This document shows, one piece after another, positions 9,567-18,920 of a DNA stretch of 32,142 nucleotides; the stretch's first letter is position 1; every line of letters begins with the position of its first letter. Under the pieces are notes generated by a model, which had not been told where the DNA came from, ran no database searches, and saw only the letters and a program-made list of their open reading frames with translations. Both the position numbers and the translations under genes were made by a program. The DNA lies in assembly GCA_013151055.1 (NCBI GenBank), contig JAADIZ010000144.1, positions 1 through 32,142 on the forward strand. Direction: 5' to 3'. This stretch comes from Campylobacterota bacterium. Its GTDB lineage: Bacteria > Campylobacterota > Campylobacteria > Campylobacterales > Sulfurospirillaceae.

Positions 9567-10562
9567 ATGTTAAGAATTGCAATTGATGTTATGGGAGGGG
9601 ATTTAGGTCCTCTGCCTGTCATTCAAGGCACTATAAAAGCTCTTAGAGAACAAGCTTTTCATCCTATTTTGGTTGGAAGGATTGAGCAAATAAAGCACTT
9701 AGTGCCACCTCATTTTATAGATAAAGTAACCTTTGTCAATGCTGACGAAGTTTTAAATATGAGCGATAGTGCAACTGATGCCTTAAAGAAAAAAGAAACT
9801 TCTATCTACAAAGCCGTAGAATTAGTAAGAGATAACAAGGCTGATGCTGTAGTTTCTCCTGGACATAGTGGAGCAACTATGAGCTTAGCAACCCTGAGAA
9901 TAGGCAGACTTAAAGGCGTGCTTAGGCCTGCAATTGCAACTATTATGCCAACTTCAACCAACAAACCAAGCTTTGTTTTAGATGTTGGAGCAAATGTTGA
10001 TTGCAAAAGTGAACATTTAACCCAATTTGCTATTATGGGCGATGCTTATGCTCGTGATGTCTTGAAGATAGAAAACCCAAAAGTTGGTCTTCTCTCAAAT
10101 GGAGAAGAAAAAAGCAAGGGTAATGAAATCACTAAAGAGGCATATAAAACACTCAGTACTTATGATAATTTTATAGGATATGTTGAAGGCAATAATATCT
10201 TTGATGGTTCAACTGATGTAATTGTTTGCGATGGTTTTGTTGGCAATATATTGTTAAAAACAAGTGAAGGTGTAGCAGAATCTATCACAAAAATTATAAA
10301 GAAAAATATAAGAAAATCACCATTAGCAATAGCTGGTGCACTACTAATGAGAAGAGTATTTAAGATACTAAAAAAACAAGTTGATTATGCTGAATATGGT
10401 GGAGCACCACTCATAGGCATAAAAGGCTGTGCGATAGTAGCACACGGCAAAAGTAATGCAAAAGCTATAAAAAATGCTATTTTTCAAGCAATAAGTTTTT
10501 CAGCATCCAATATAAATGAAGACATAGAAGAAAAAATAGCACAAACTCCCCAAGATATTTAA
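9567..10562 (+). CDS. plsX: Phosphate acyltransferase PlsX
   Basis: [20 protein letters not shown]...[32 protein letters not shown]...[21 protein letters not shown]; rpmF-plsX-fabH order. Confidence 0.97.
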   Translation: MLRIAIDVMGGDLGPLPVIQGTIKALREQAFHPILVGRIEQIKHLVPPHFIDKVTFVNADEVLNMSDSATDALKKKETSIYKAVELVRDNKADAVVSPGHSGATMSLATLRIGRLKGVLRPAIATIMPTSTNKPSFVLDVGANVDCKSEHLTQFAIMGDAYARDVLKIENPKVGLLSNGEEKSKGNEITKEAYKTLSTYDNFIGYVEGNNIFDGSTDVIVCDGFVGNILLKTSEGVAESITKIIKKNIRKSPLAIAGALLMRRVFKILKKQVDYAEYGGAPLIGIKGCAIVAHGKSNAKAIKNAIFQAISFSASNINEDIEEKIAQTPQDI

Positions 10563-10572
10563 AAGGATTTAT

Positions 10573-11565
10573 ATGTACGCATCTTTAAAATCTATAGGCT
10601 CTTTTGTTCCTAAAAAAATTATGACCAATAAAGATTTTGAAAAAATTGTTGACACGAGTGATGAGTGGATAGTACAGCGTACTGGTATAAAAGAGAGAAG
10701 AATTGCTGCGGATGACCAAGCAACAAGCGATATTGGAGCATTAGCAGCTATCAAAGCGATAGAACGATCTAATATAAGTAAAGAAGATATTGATCTTGTA
10801 ATTTGTGCAACCTTATCACCTGATCATTTAGCTATGCCTTCAACTGCTTGTTTGATAAGCCAAAAAGCTGGAATTAGAAATGTTATGGCTTTTGATGTAA
10901 GTGCAGCTTGTAGTGGGTTTGTTTATATGCTCTCTATTGCAAAAGCATTTATAGAATCAGGTGCAAAGAAAAATATTTTAATAGTTGGAGCTGAAAAGAT
11001 TAGCCCATTGATTGATTATAGTGATAGAGGAACTTGCATACTTTTTGGAGATGGTGCAGGGGCTGCTATAATTGGTGTGACACAGGATAAAAATGAAGCA
11101 ATCTTGGATGTCCATGCCTCAGCCGATGGAAAGTATGCGGACTTGCTTATAACTCCAGGTTGTGGTTCAAAATACCCTTGTAGAGCTGAAAATGTTAATG
11201 ACAAACTTCAATACATAAAAATGTCAGGAAATGAAGTTTATAAAGTGGCAGTTAGAACTCTTACAAAAGATGTTGTTGATATCTTAAAAACAAATGGCAT
11301 AACTTCAAATGAGATAGATTTGTTTGTTCCACATCAAGCCAATCTTAGAATCATAGAAGCTGTTAGAAATAAACTTAATTTTCCAGCAGAAAAAACAATT
11401 TTTACAGTTGAAAAATATGGCAATACTTCAGCAGCATCAATTCCTATGGCAATCAATGATGCCTACGAAGAAGGAAGATTAAAAAAAGGCGATTTGATGC
11501 TCCTTGACACTTTTGGTGGCGGTTTTACATGGGCTAGTGCTCTTGTAAGATTTGGCGGTAATTAA
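10573..11565 (+). CDS. fabH: 3-oxoacyl-[ACP] synthase III (FabH)
   Basis: DEWIVQRTGIKERRIA, AFDVSAACSGFVYML active-site Cys, VPHQANLRII, EKYGNTSAASIP, LLDTFGGGFTWASALVRF. Confidence 0.97.
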   Translation: MYASLKSIGSFVPKKIMTNKDFEKIVDTSDEWIVQRTGIKERRIAADDQATSDIGALAAIKAIERSNISKEDIDLVICATLSPDHLAMPSTACLISQKAGIRNVMAFDVSAACSGFVYMLSIAKAFIESGAKKNILIVGAEKISPLIDYSDRGTCILFGDGAGAAIIGVTQDKNEAILDVHASADGKYADLLITPGCGSKYPCRAENVNDKLQYIKMSGNEVYKVAVRTLTKDVVDILKTNGITSNEIDLFVPHQANLRIIEAVRNKLNFPAEKTIFTVEKYGNTSAASIPMAINDAYEEGRLKKGDLMLLDTFGGGFTWASALVRFGGN

Positions 11566-12449
11566 AAGATAGATTTCACTGGAACATAATAGTTCCCCTT
11601 TACTATCCCATTATTATCTACAATATCATCACCTTCATAAATCATATATGGAGGGATAGTCGTTTTTTCATATTCACTATTTGGTAACCATTCATGATAA
11701 ACCCATTTTATCAACATTAAAATATCTGTATGCGTCCCTTCAATTTCAAAAGTAATACATAAACACTTATCTATTTGCAATACTGGTAAACTACTGCTAG
11801 TTAAATCTATATCTTCATCTTTGGGTATTACACACGCCACATAACTACACTTATTTAATGGTGTTATGGTTGGATTATTATGATAAATACCAATTAGTTC
11901 ATATTTTTTAATATTATGAGTATATATCCAAGTAGCCATTTTTTCCCAAATTTGTTTATAATTTGAGCTATATCCTATTTGTCTGCAATAATATGCCTTA
12001 CGAGGTTTTACTTTTACTAATCCTTGCTTTAAATTATTAAAATTAATATTTGTTGTATATTGCTTTTCATAATTAGTCAAAATCAAATCCGAATACTCTT
12101 TAAATCCTCCATTTCTCCAATATTTAGGTGTTTGTCCAAATCGTTCTTTAAAGGCTCTAATAAATGATGTTTGAGCACTATATCCACACATATTTGATAT
12201 TTCAGTAATAGTTGAGTGTTTATTGGTAATCAATATATTTGCTGCTTTTTGCAATCGCACAGACTTTATAGTTTCATAAATTGCTTTTCCCATTTGTTTT
12301 TTAAATATTTTACAAAGATAAAATTTATCAATTCCATATTCATAAGCCAGTTGATTTATGTTTATATCAAATTCGATGTTATCATAGATATAACTCATCA
12401 AATTATTTGCAATTTTACTGTGTTTTAAGTTGGTAGATTTTTTATACAT
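11562..12449 (-). CDS. AraC-family transcriptional regulator with C-terminal GyrI-like effector domain (Rob-like architecture)
   Basis: N-terminal double HTH (LAYEYGIDKFYLCKIFKKQMGKAIYETIKSVRLQKAANIL...ITEISNMCGYSAQTSFIRAFKERFGQTPKYWRN) followed by about 160 aa resembling GyrI-like domains. Divergent from the gabT-like operon. Confidence 0.85.
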   Translation of the reverse strand: MYKKSTNLKHSKIANNLMSYIYDNIEFDININQLAYEYGIDKFYLCKIFKKQMGKAIYETIKSVRLQKAANILITNKHSTITEISNMCGYSAQTSFIRAFKERFGQTPKYWRNGGFKEYSDLILTNYEKQYTTNINFNNLKQGLVKVKPRKAYYCRQIGYSSNYKQIWEKMATWIYTHNIKKYELIGIYHNNPTITPLNKCSYVACVIPKDEDIDLTSSSLPVLQIDKCLCITFEIEGTHTDILMLIKWVYHEWLPNSEYEKTTIPPYMIYEGDDIVDNNGIVKGNYYVPVKSIF

Positions 12450-12454
12450 ATCAT

Positions 12455-12463
12455 ATTATATCA
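12455..12463 (-). promoter_or_regulatory. Putative extended -10 element of the AraC-family gene, very close to its ATG
   Basis: Minus strand reads TGATATAAT ending about 6 nt before the ATG at 12449. Confidence 0.45.
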
Positions 12464-12582
12464 ATTTTTGAGTAAAAAAGCCAAGAATTGTAAACTTTTT
12501 TATCAAGTATAGTGAAGAATAGTTTTTTTTATAGTGCTAGAATATCGACAATTATTAAGAATATAAAAGTTTTTAATATTTA

Positions 12583-12594
12583 AGATTATAATCT
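12583..12594. promoter_or_regulatory. 12-bp perfect palindrome overlapping a TATAAT -10 box upstream of gabT-like gene
   Basis: AGATTATAATCT in the divergent araC/gabT intergenic region; TATAAT at 12587-12592. Confidence 0.4.
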
Positions 12595-12648
12595 GGTCAT
12601 TTAAAAGTTAATTAAAAATGATATAAAGAAACAATATAAGGTAAAAAA

Positions 12649-13938
12649 ATGAAAAATAAAGAACTGCAAGAACGCAAACTAAAAGTCTTTGCAAAGGGTC
12701 AAGGAAATGTTTATCCTATTTATGTTAAATATGCAAAAAATGCTGAAGTATGGGATGTGGAAGACAATAGATATATAGATTTCGGTATGGGTATTGCTGT
12801 TTGCAATACGGGTCACAGCCATCCTAAAATTGTCGAGGCTGTAAAAGCACAAGTAGAAAAATTTAGTCACACATGTTTAATGGTAAATCCTTATGAGGTT
12901 GCTGTTGAACTAGCTGAAAAATTAATGAAATTGGCACCTGGAAAGAGTGAAAAAAGAGTTATTTTTGTAAATTCTGGTGCAGAAGCAGTAGAAAATTGTG
13001 TAAAAATTGCCAGAGTTCATACTGGAAAAAGAGGTGTCATAGCATTTAATGGTGCTTTTCATGGTCGAACCAATATGACCATGGGTCTTACAGGTAAAAT
13101 GGCTCCATATAAAAATACATTTGGTCCATTTCCAGGTGAAATATATCATGTGCCTTTTCCAGCTGCTGCTTATGGAATGTCAATAAAGGATTCAATAAAA
13201 GCGATACACAACTTGTTTAAATTTGATATTTCACCAAATGATGTTGCAGCAATAATCATTGAGCCTATTCAAGGAGAAGGTGGATTTTATCCAGCTCCGA
13301 TAGAGCTTTTAAAGGAATTACGCAAGATTTGTGATGATTATGGAATCGTATTTATTGTTGATGAAATACAAACTGGATTTGGCAGAACTGGTAAAATGTT
13401 CTGTATGGAATATACAGATATTGAGCCTGATTTAATAACAATGGCAAAAGGCATTGCAGGCGGATATCCAATTTCTGCTGTTGTCGGCAAACAAGAGATA
13501 ATGGATGCTGCAGGTCCTAGTGGACTTGGCGGAACTTATGGCGGCTCACCCATAGCTTGTGCTGCTGCTTTAAGTGTATTGGACATAATAAAAGAAGAAA
13601 ATCTTATTGACCGTGCAAATGAAATTGGAAAAATCTTTAATACAAGATTGACCAAACTACAAACACAATTTCCCAATTTAATTAGTGATGTTAGAAACAC
13701 AGGAGCAATGATTGCGATTGAATTAATGGTCGATAATGACAAAAATAAACCTAATACAGAATTAACAAAAAGTATTATTGCAAATGCATCTAAGTATGGA
13801 TTGATACTACTGTCTTGTGGGTTTAACGGTAATGTTGTTAGGTTTTTACCAGCTTTGACAACCAGCGATGAAATTGTTAATGAAGGTTTAGATAAGTTTA
13901 GTGATTTGTTCACAAGTTTGGTAAATAATAAAAATTAA
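12649..13938 (+). CDS. gabT: Class III PLP-dependent aminotransferase, GabT-like (4-aminobutyrate or other omega-amino acid transaminase)
   Basis: Close by eye to E. coli GabT along its length (VWDVEDNRYIDFGMGIAVCNTGHSHPKIVEAVKAQ...IIIEPIQGEGGFYPAP...IVDEIQTGFGRTGKMF...MAKGIAGGYPISAV...GLGGTYGGSPIACAAAL). Substrate specificity not proven. Confidence 0.85.
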   Translation: MKNKELQERKLKVFAKGQGNVYPIYVKYAKNAEVWDVEDNRYIDFGMGIAVCNTGHSHPKIVEAVKAQVEKFSHTCLMVNPYEVAVELAEKLMKLAPGKSEKRVIFVNSGAEAVENCVKIARVHTGKRGVIAFNGAFHGRTNMTMGLTGKMAPYKNTFGPFPGEIYHVPFPAAAYGMSIKDSIKAIHNLFKFDISPNDVAAIIIEPIQGEGGFYPAPIELLKELRKICDDYGIVFIVDEIQTGFGRTGKMFCMEYTDIEPDLITMAKGIAGGYPISAVVGKQEIMDAAGPSGLGGTYGGSPIACAAALSVLDIIKEENLIDRANEIGKIFNTRLTKLQTQFPNLISDVRNTGAMIAIELMVDNDKNKPNTELTKSIIANASKYGLILLSCGFNGNVVRFLPALTTSDEIVNEGLDKFSDLFTSLVNNKN

Positions 13939-14053
13939 ATCATCCAAGGAGGTTTTTGCAAAAAGAGTGTTAACGCGGTATGAAATTTAGTAGGTAACAA
14001 TTTTTGTTGATAAAGTTTTGATTAATAAAGTTAAAAGTTTTTAGGAGGCTTAT

Positions 14054-15325
14054 ATGTATAGAAAATATTTATTTGGATATGGAAGTCAGTTGACAATGGT
14101 CCTTTTTGTAACACTCGTGTTTGGTGTATTTAGTAGTTATGCTCAAGCAGCAAGTAAAGTTGTAGTGATAGGTAATATTTTACCTCTTTCAGGACCTTCT
14201 GCATCAGTGGGTGTTGAGGGGAAAAACATGAGAGAATTTGTAATTAAGAAATTCAATGCAGCAGGCGGACTGAAATGTGACGGTGCCTTGAATGGATCAA
14301 AGATAAAAATGATTTATTTAGACACAAAAAGTGATCCAACAGTTGGTGTATCAGATGTTCAGCAACTAATAAATCAAGATCATGCTGATTTGTTAACTGG
14401 TGCATGGAATTCAGGTGTCACATATCCTGCCACACAGATTGCAGAAATGAATAAGATACCATTTGTTGTACCTGTATCTGTTATGGACAGAATTACAGAA
14501 AGGGGATTTAAGTACACTTTTAGAGTAGCAGCAAAAGATTCGTGGTGGACAAAGGATCAATTTAAATTCATAGATTATTTGGCACATAAATCAGGCAAGA
14601 AGATAAAAACTGTGGGTTTTGTGTATATTAACAACGATTTTGGAAAAAGTTTCGATGATGTATGGGTTAAACTAGCAAAGCAATATGGATATAAAGTTGT
14701 TCTCAATCAAGCATATGGAGAAGCGGCAACAGACTTAACTCCTATTGTATTAAAAATGAAGAGCGTCAAGCCTCAGGTGGTATTGTTGGTTTCAGATGCG
14801 GCAGATGCTATCTTACTACAAAATACAATGGCAAGCTACGATGTGCATCCATGGGCACTTATATCAAGTGGTGGCGGACAAGCAGATCCCTCATTTATAA
14901 AAAATACTGGTAAAAATGCACAATATTTATTTGACGAGTCAGAATGGGCATCGGATATGAATAGACCAGGCTTACAAGAACTAAACAAAAGCTTCAAGAA
15001 GATTTATGGAAGTGATGTAAATGGGGAAACAATGGATGCATACATTGGTATACATACAATACTTGCAACTTTGCAAAAAACATGTTCAACAAATCCTGAT
15101 AAATTTAGACAAGCAATACTGAATACCGAATTTAAAGGCGGTCCTTTTAGTGTAATGGCTTACCCAAGTGTTAAATTTAATGGAAAAGGTCAAAATGTAA
15201 ATGCAGGATTGATAATGGTGCAGGTCAGAAAAGTAGGGAATAAATACGAAAGAGTTACAGTTTATCCCGAAGAAGATGCAAGAGCAGGATTCAAGATAGT
15301 TTTTCCACAACCAAATCATTATTAA
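14054..15325 (+). CDS. Liv/Bra-type ABC transporter periplasmic substrate-binding protein
   Basis: Signal peptide ending ...SSYAQAA, then KVVVIGNILPLSGPSASVGVEGKNMREFVIKKFNAAGG typical of the receptor family ligand-binding fold. Upstream of LivHMGF genes. Confidence 0.92.
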   Translation: MYRKYLFGYGSQLTMVLFVTLVFGVFSSYAQAASKVVVIGNILPLSGPSASVGVEGKNMREFVIKKFNAAGGLKCDGALNGSKIKMIYLDTKSDPTVGVSDVQQLINQDHADLLTGAWNSGVTYPATQIAEMNKIPFVVPVSVMDRITERGFKYTFRVAAKDSWWTKDQFKFIDYLAHKSGKKIKTVGFVYINNDFGKSFDDVWVKLAKQYGYKVVLNQAYGEAATDLTPIVLKMKSVKPQVVLLVSDAADAILLQNTMASYDVHPWALISSGGGQADPSFIKNTGKNAQYLFDESEWASDMNRPGLQELNKSFKKIYGSDVNGETMDAYIGIHTILATLQKTCSTNPDKFRQAILNTEFKGGPFSVMAYPSVKFNGKGQNVNAGLIMVQVRKVGNKYERVTVYPEEDARAGFKIVFPQPNHY

Positions 15326-15357
15326 AGAAATAGGGGTGTACACACCCCTTCTTTTTA
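15324..15357 (+). terminator. Intrinsic terminator/attenuator-like hairpin between SBP gene and permease gene
   Basis: aaagaaataggggtgtacacaccccttcttttt: GC-rich 8-bp stem aggggtgt/acacccct followed by ttcttttt. Confidence 0.7.
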
Positions 15358-15372
15358 TCTAAAGGAGAATAT

Positions 15373-16248
15373 ATGGGCTCTGCCATTCTTAACGGTATAT
15401 TAATGGGTAGTATATATGGGTTAACCGCCATAGGCTTAACACTGATATTCGGCGTTTTAAAAGTTATCAATTTTGCTCAAGGAGCTTTTTTGATGCTTGG
15501 ATTGTTTTCAACATACTGGTTCGTCGAACTCACAGGAGCAAATCCATATTTGGCATTAATCTTTGTTGTCCCTTTTACATATTTTACAGGTTACTATACT
15601 CAAAAATTTTTAATTAAACCTGTTTTTGAATCTGAAAAAGATGTAAGGGAACCGATAGGTGTCATAATAGTCACAACAGGAATTTGGTATATGTTAGATA
15701 ATCTGGCTTTAATGCTTTTTGGAGCTGAATACCGCACAATTAATGTACCGAGCCTTTCAGAAGCCATATCATTTTTTGGTCTTTATGCTCCTTTATCTAA
15801 AATAATAGGTTTTTTTATATCCATCACTATTGCAGGGGCTTTATTTTGGTTTTTAAAGTATTCCAAAATGGGTAAAGCAATAAGAGCAACATCTCAAGAT
15901 AGGGAAGCTGCAAGCTTGATGGGTATCAACCAATACAAAATATATAATGTGACATTTGGTATAGGCATAGCAATATGTGGAATTGCTGGTACTGTACTGT
16001 TGCCATTTTATTATGTTTACCCTACCGCAGGAATGCATTTGGATATATTGGACTTTGTAATAGTTGTTCTCGGTGGTTTGGGAAGCATACCGGGTGCTTT
16101 AGTCGGTGGTCTGATTATCGGCTTAATAGAATCTGTAGGATCTCAATTTATATCATATAGCTGGACAATAGAAATTATCTATCTTCTATTCTTAGTCATA
16201 CTGTTTGTTAAACCTGAGGGATTGTTTGGAGTTAAAGGAGAATTTTAA
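15373..16248 (+). CDS. livH: ABC transporter permease, LivH-type
   Basis: LNGILMGSIYGLTAIGLTLIFGVLKVINFAQGAFLMLG; IVVLGGLGSIPGALVGGLIIGLIES. Confidence 0.93.
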   Translation: MGSAILNGILMGSIYGLTAIGLTLIFGVLKVINFAQGAFLMLGLFSTYWFVELTGANPYLALIFVVPFTYFTGYYTQKFLIKPVFESEKDVREPIGVIIVTTGIWYMLDNLALMLFGAEYRTINVPSLSEAISFFGLYAPLSKIIGFFISITIAGALFWFLKYSKMGKAIRATSQDREAASLMGINQYKIYNVTFGIGIAICGIAGTVLLPFYYVYPTAGMHLDILDFVIVVLGGLGSIPGALVGGLIIGLIESVGSQFISYSWTIEIIYLLFLVILFVKPEGLFGVKGEF

Positions 16249-16472
16249 TTTAAATTAGCCTTTTTATATACTCTTTTCTAGTTCAGTCCCAAAGAATTTG
16301 AACGGAGTATTTTTGGTTAATAAGGTAGCGATAACAGCTTTGTGAAAGTTGCTATTGTGAGTGATTGAAGTATTAACTTCAATCTTAAAAGAGTAATACT
16401 TCTTTCAAAAAAAGTCAAAAAAACTTTAAAAAAGAAGCCTTACTCATAAAAGTTATTATACGAGGAGATAGT

Positions 16473-17474
16473 ATGGGTCTTTCAAAAAAGCAAATAAAAG
16501 TAATTTTGCTTATATTCTCAACTATAACAGTATTTTTAATACCTGTTTTTATTAAAAGTCAAAGTTATTTGCAAATTTTTATAGTTGTGCTATTTTTCAT
16601 GTATTTAACTACGGCATGGAATTTTGTAGGAGGTTTTGCTGGAGTTTTGCCACTAGGTCATGCAGCATTTATAGCGATAGGTGCCTATGTATCCACCATA
16701 TTATTTATGCAGTATCATATAAGCCCATGGATAGGTATGTTTGCAGGGGGTATATTTTCCGCAATTATCGGTGTAATTATTGGATTGCCTACATTCAAAC
16801 TAAGAGGGGCATACTTTGCATTGGCAACAATGGCATTTGCTGGTGGAATCAAAGTTTTAATTGATAACATTGACACTATAGGACCAATAAATGTTGGCGG
16901 TCCAAGAGGTATATTAATCAATTACTCTGGTAATTCATTTGTCAATTTTCAATGGGTTAGCAAAGTGCCGTACTATTATATAATATTAACAATGGTAATT
17001 ATTCTTGTATTATTTACCGTATTTATGATGAAATCAAAAATAGGATATTATCTTACAGCTGGAGGAGAAGACCCTGAAGCTGCAGCATCTTTGGGCATAA
17101 ATGTTGCCAAATACAAACTTATAGCTATGGCCTTAAGTGCATTTTTTACAGCATTAGCGGGATCTTTTTATGCACAATGGATTTTGTATATATCCCCACA
17201 ATCAGTAGGCAATATGAATTTGTCCTTTGAAATAGCATTTATTGCGATTATAGGTGGAAGAGGAACTATCATAGGACCTATTTTAGGTGCATTGCTTTTA
17301 AAACCATTGGAAGAATTCACAAGAACCTATATTGGCAGTGCATTGCCAGGAGCACATCTTTTTATATTAGGTTTGGTTCTTGTGCTTGTTATGATATACC
17401 AACCAAGAGGTATACAAGAAATCGTTTTAAAATTATCTAGAAAATTTATGAAACGAATAAGCAAAAAAGTATAA
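16473..17474 (+). CDS. livM: ABC transporter permease, LivM-type
   Basis: GFAGVLPLGHAAFIAIGAYVSTILF; GINVAKYKLIAMALSAFFTALAGSFYA; IGGRGTIIGPILGALLL. Confidence 0.93.
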   Translation: MGLSKKQIKVILLIFSTITVFLIPVFIKSQSYLQIFIVVLFFMYLTTAWNFVGGFAGVLPLGHAAFIAIGAYVSTILFMQYHISPWIGMFAGGIFSAIIGVIIGLPTFKLRGAYFALATMAFAGGIKVLIDNIDTIGPINVGGPRGILINYSGNSFVNFQWVSKVPYYYIILTMVIILVLFTVFMMKSKIGYYLTAGGEDPEAAASLGINVAKYKLIAMALSAFFTALAGSFYAQWILYISPQSVGNMNLSFEIAFIAIIGGRGTIIGPILGALLLKPLEEFTRTYIGSALPGAHLFILGLVLVLVMIYQPRGIQEIVLKLSRKFMKRISKKV

Positions 17475-17484
17475 GGGGGGTTAT

Positions 17485-18216
17485 GTGCCTATTTTAAAAA
17501 CAGAAAAGTTAACAAAAAAATTCGGTGGGCTTGTTGCTGTAAAAAATATTGATTTTGAAGTCAACGAAAAAGAGATAGTCGGAATAATTGGTGCAAATGG
17601 TGCAGGGAAAACAACTCTTTTTAATTGCATATCTGGTAATTTAAAAACTACTTCTGGTAAGGTAATATTTGATAATAAAGACATAACTGGTCATAAGCCT
17701 TATGAAATAGCTGAATTAGGCTTAGCGAGAACATTCCAAGTAGTAAGACCGTTTGCTAACAAAAGTGTTCTTTACAATGTAACAGTAGGTGCTTTTTTAA
17801 GAACAAATCAAAAATCTGAAGCTATAGAGAAGGCGAAAGAAATCATAAATTTTTTGAATCTGTCTAGTAAAACGGAGGTATTGGCAAAAAATTTAACTTT
17901 ACCTGAAAGAAAAAGATTAGAACTAGCACGCGCACTTGCAACTAGTCCTGTATTGTTAATGCTAGACGAAGTGATGGCGGGTTTAAGACCTGCTGAAATT
18001 CAAGATATGTTAAAAATAATTGAGAAAATTAACAAAAAAGGTATTGCTATAGTGATTATAGAACATATAATGCAAGTTATTATGTCTGTTTCTAATAGAA
18101 TATATTGTATGAATTTTGGAGAAAAAATAGCTAGCGGTACGCCACAAGAAATAACAAAAGATAAAAATGTAATTAAAGCATATTTAGGAGACGAATATGG
18201 CATTCCTGAAAATTAA
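17485..18216 (+). CDS. livG: ABC transporter ATP-binding protein, LivG-type
   Basis: Walker A GANGAGKTTLFNCISG, LPERKRLELARALATSPVLLMLDEVMAGL, IIIEHIMQVIM. GTG start after an aagggggg SD. Confidence 0.94.
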   Translation: MPILKTEKLTKKFGGLVAVKNIDFEVNEKEIVGIIGANGAGKTTLFNCISGNLKTTSGKVIFDNKDITGHKPYEIAELGLARTFQVVRPFANKSVLYNVTVGAFLRTNQKSEAIEKAKEIINFLNLSSKTEVLAKNLTLPERKRLELARALATSPVLLMLDEVMAGLRPAEIQDMLKIIEKINKKGIAIVIIEHIMQVIMSVSNRIYCMNFGEKIASGTPQEITKDKNVIKAYLGDEYGIPEN

Positions 18217-18907
18217 CAATATAAATGTAGCGTATGGAGATATACAAGTTCTGTTTGATGTAAGCCTGCATATTGAAAAAGGTGAGGTAATGAGCATTAT
18301 AGGAGCAAATGGTGCTGGCAAAACAACGACTCTCAAAACCATTTCGGGACTGCTTCATCCCGCAAAAGGAAGTATAATATTTAACAACGAAACAATCGAT
18401 AATCTTCCACCTGAAAAAATAGTGGAAAAAGGTATTATCCATGTTCCGGAGGGTAGAAGATTATTTCCTTTTATGAGCGTAGAAGAAAACTTAGAAATGG
18501 GCTCTTACAACTCAAGAGCTTACGATAAAAGATTTGAAACAATGGAAGAAATTTTTGAACTGTTCCCACGACTAAAAGAGAGAAGAAAACAGATGGCAGG
18601 AACACTTTCGGGAGGAGAAAGACAAATGGTAGCCGTAGGAAGAGGCTTGATGGCTAAACCAGTTGTACTGATGTTTGATGAACCATCCTTGGGATTAGCA
18701 CCCGTGATTATTAAGAGTATGATGGACGCCATAAAAAAAATAGCAAATAGCGGTATCACAATAATATTAGTAGAACAAAATATACATGCTTCTTTGAGTA
18801 TAAGTGACCGAGCTTATGTCTTAGAACAAGGATATGTTGTAAACAGCGGAAATGCTAAAGAACTTTTAAATGATCCGTCGCTTAAAAAGGCTTTCTTAGG
18901 AATATAA
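18197..18907 (+). CDS. livF: ABC transporter ATP-binding protein, LivF-type
   Basis: Walker A GANGAGKTTTLKTISG, PEGRRLFPFMSVEENLEMG, LSGGERQMVAVGRGLMAKPVVLMFDEPSLGLAP. Overlaps the livG end by 20 nt. Confidence 0.95.
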   Translation: MAFLKINNINVAYGDIQVLFDVSLHIEKGEVMSIIGANGAGKTTTLKTISGLLHPAKGSIIFNNETIDNLPPEKIVEKGIIHVPEGRRLFPFMSVEENLEMGSYNSRAYDKRFETMEEIFELFPRLKERRKQMAGTLSGGERQMVAVGRGLMAKPVVLMFDEPSLGLAPVIIKSMMDAIKKIANSGITIILVEQNIHASLSISDRAYVLEQGYVVNSGNAKELLNDPSLKKAFLGI

Positions 18908-18920
18908 AAAAGGGGACAAG

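Noticed and set aside
13946-13988. Strong SD-like aaggagg after gabT followed by tiny GTG/TTG ORFs (possible leader peptide for the SBP gene)
   Set aside because: Spacing to either start is poor, the peptides are 5-7 codons with no regulatory codon bias, and no clear attenuator follows before the SBP gene.
16249-16472. Degenerate ORF (pseudogene) in the livH-livM spacer
   Set aside because: Stops occur frequently in the frames I scanned and no residual protein similarity was recognisable; a structured RNA reading fits better.
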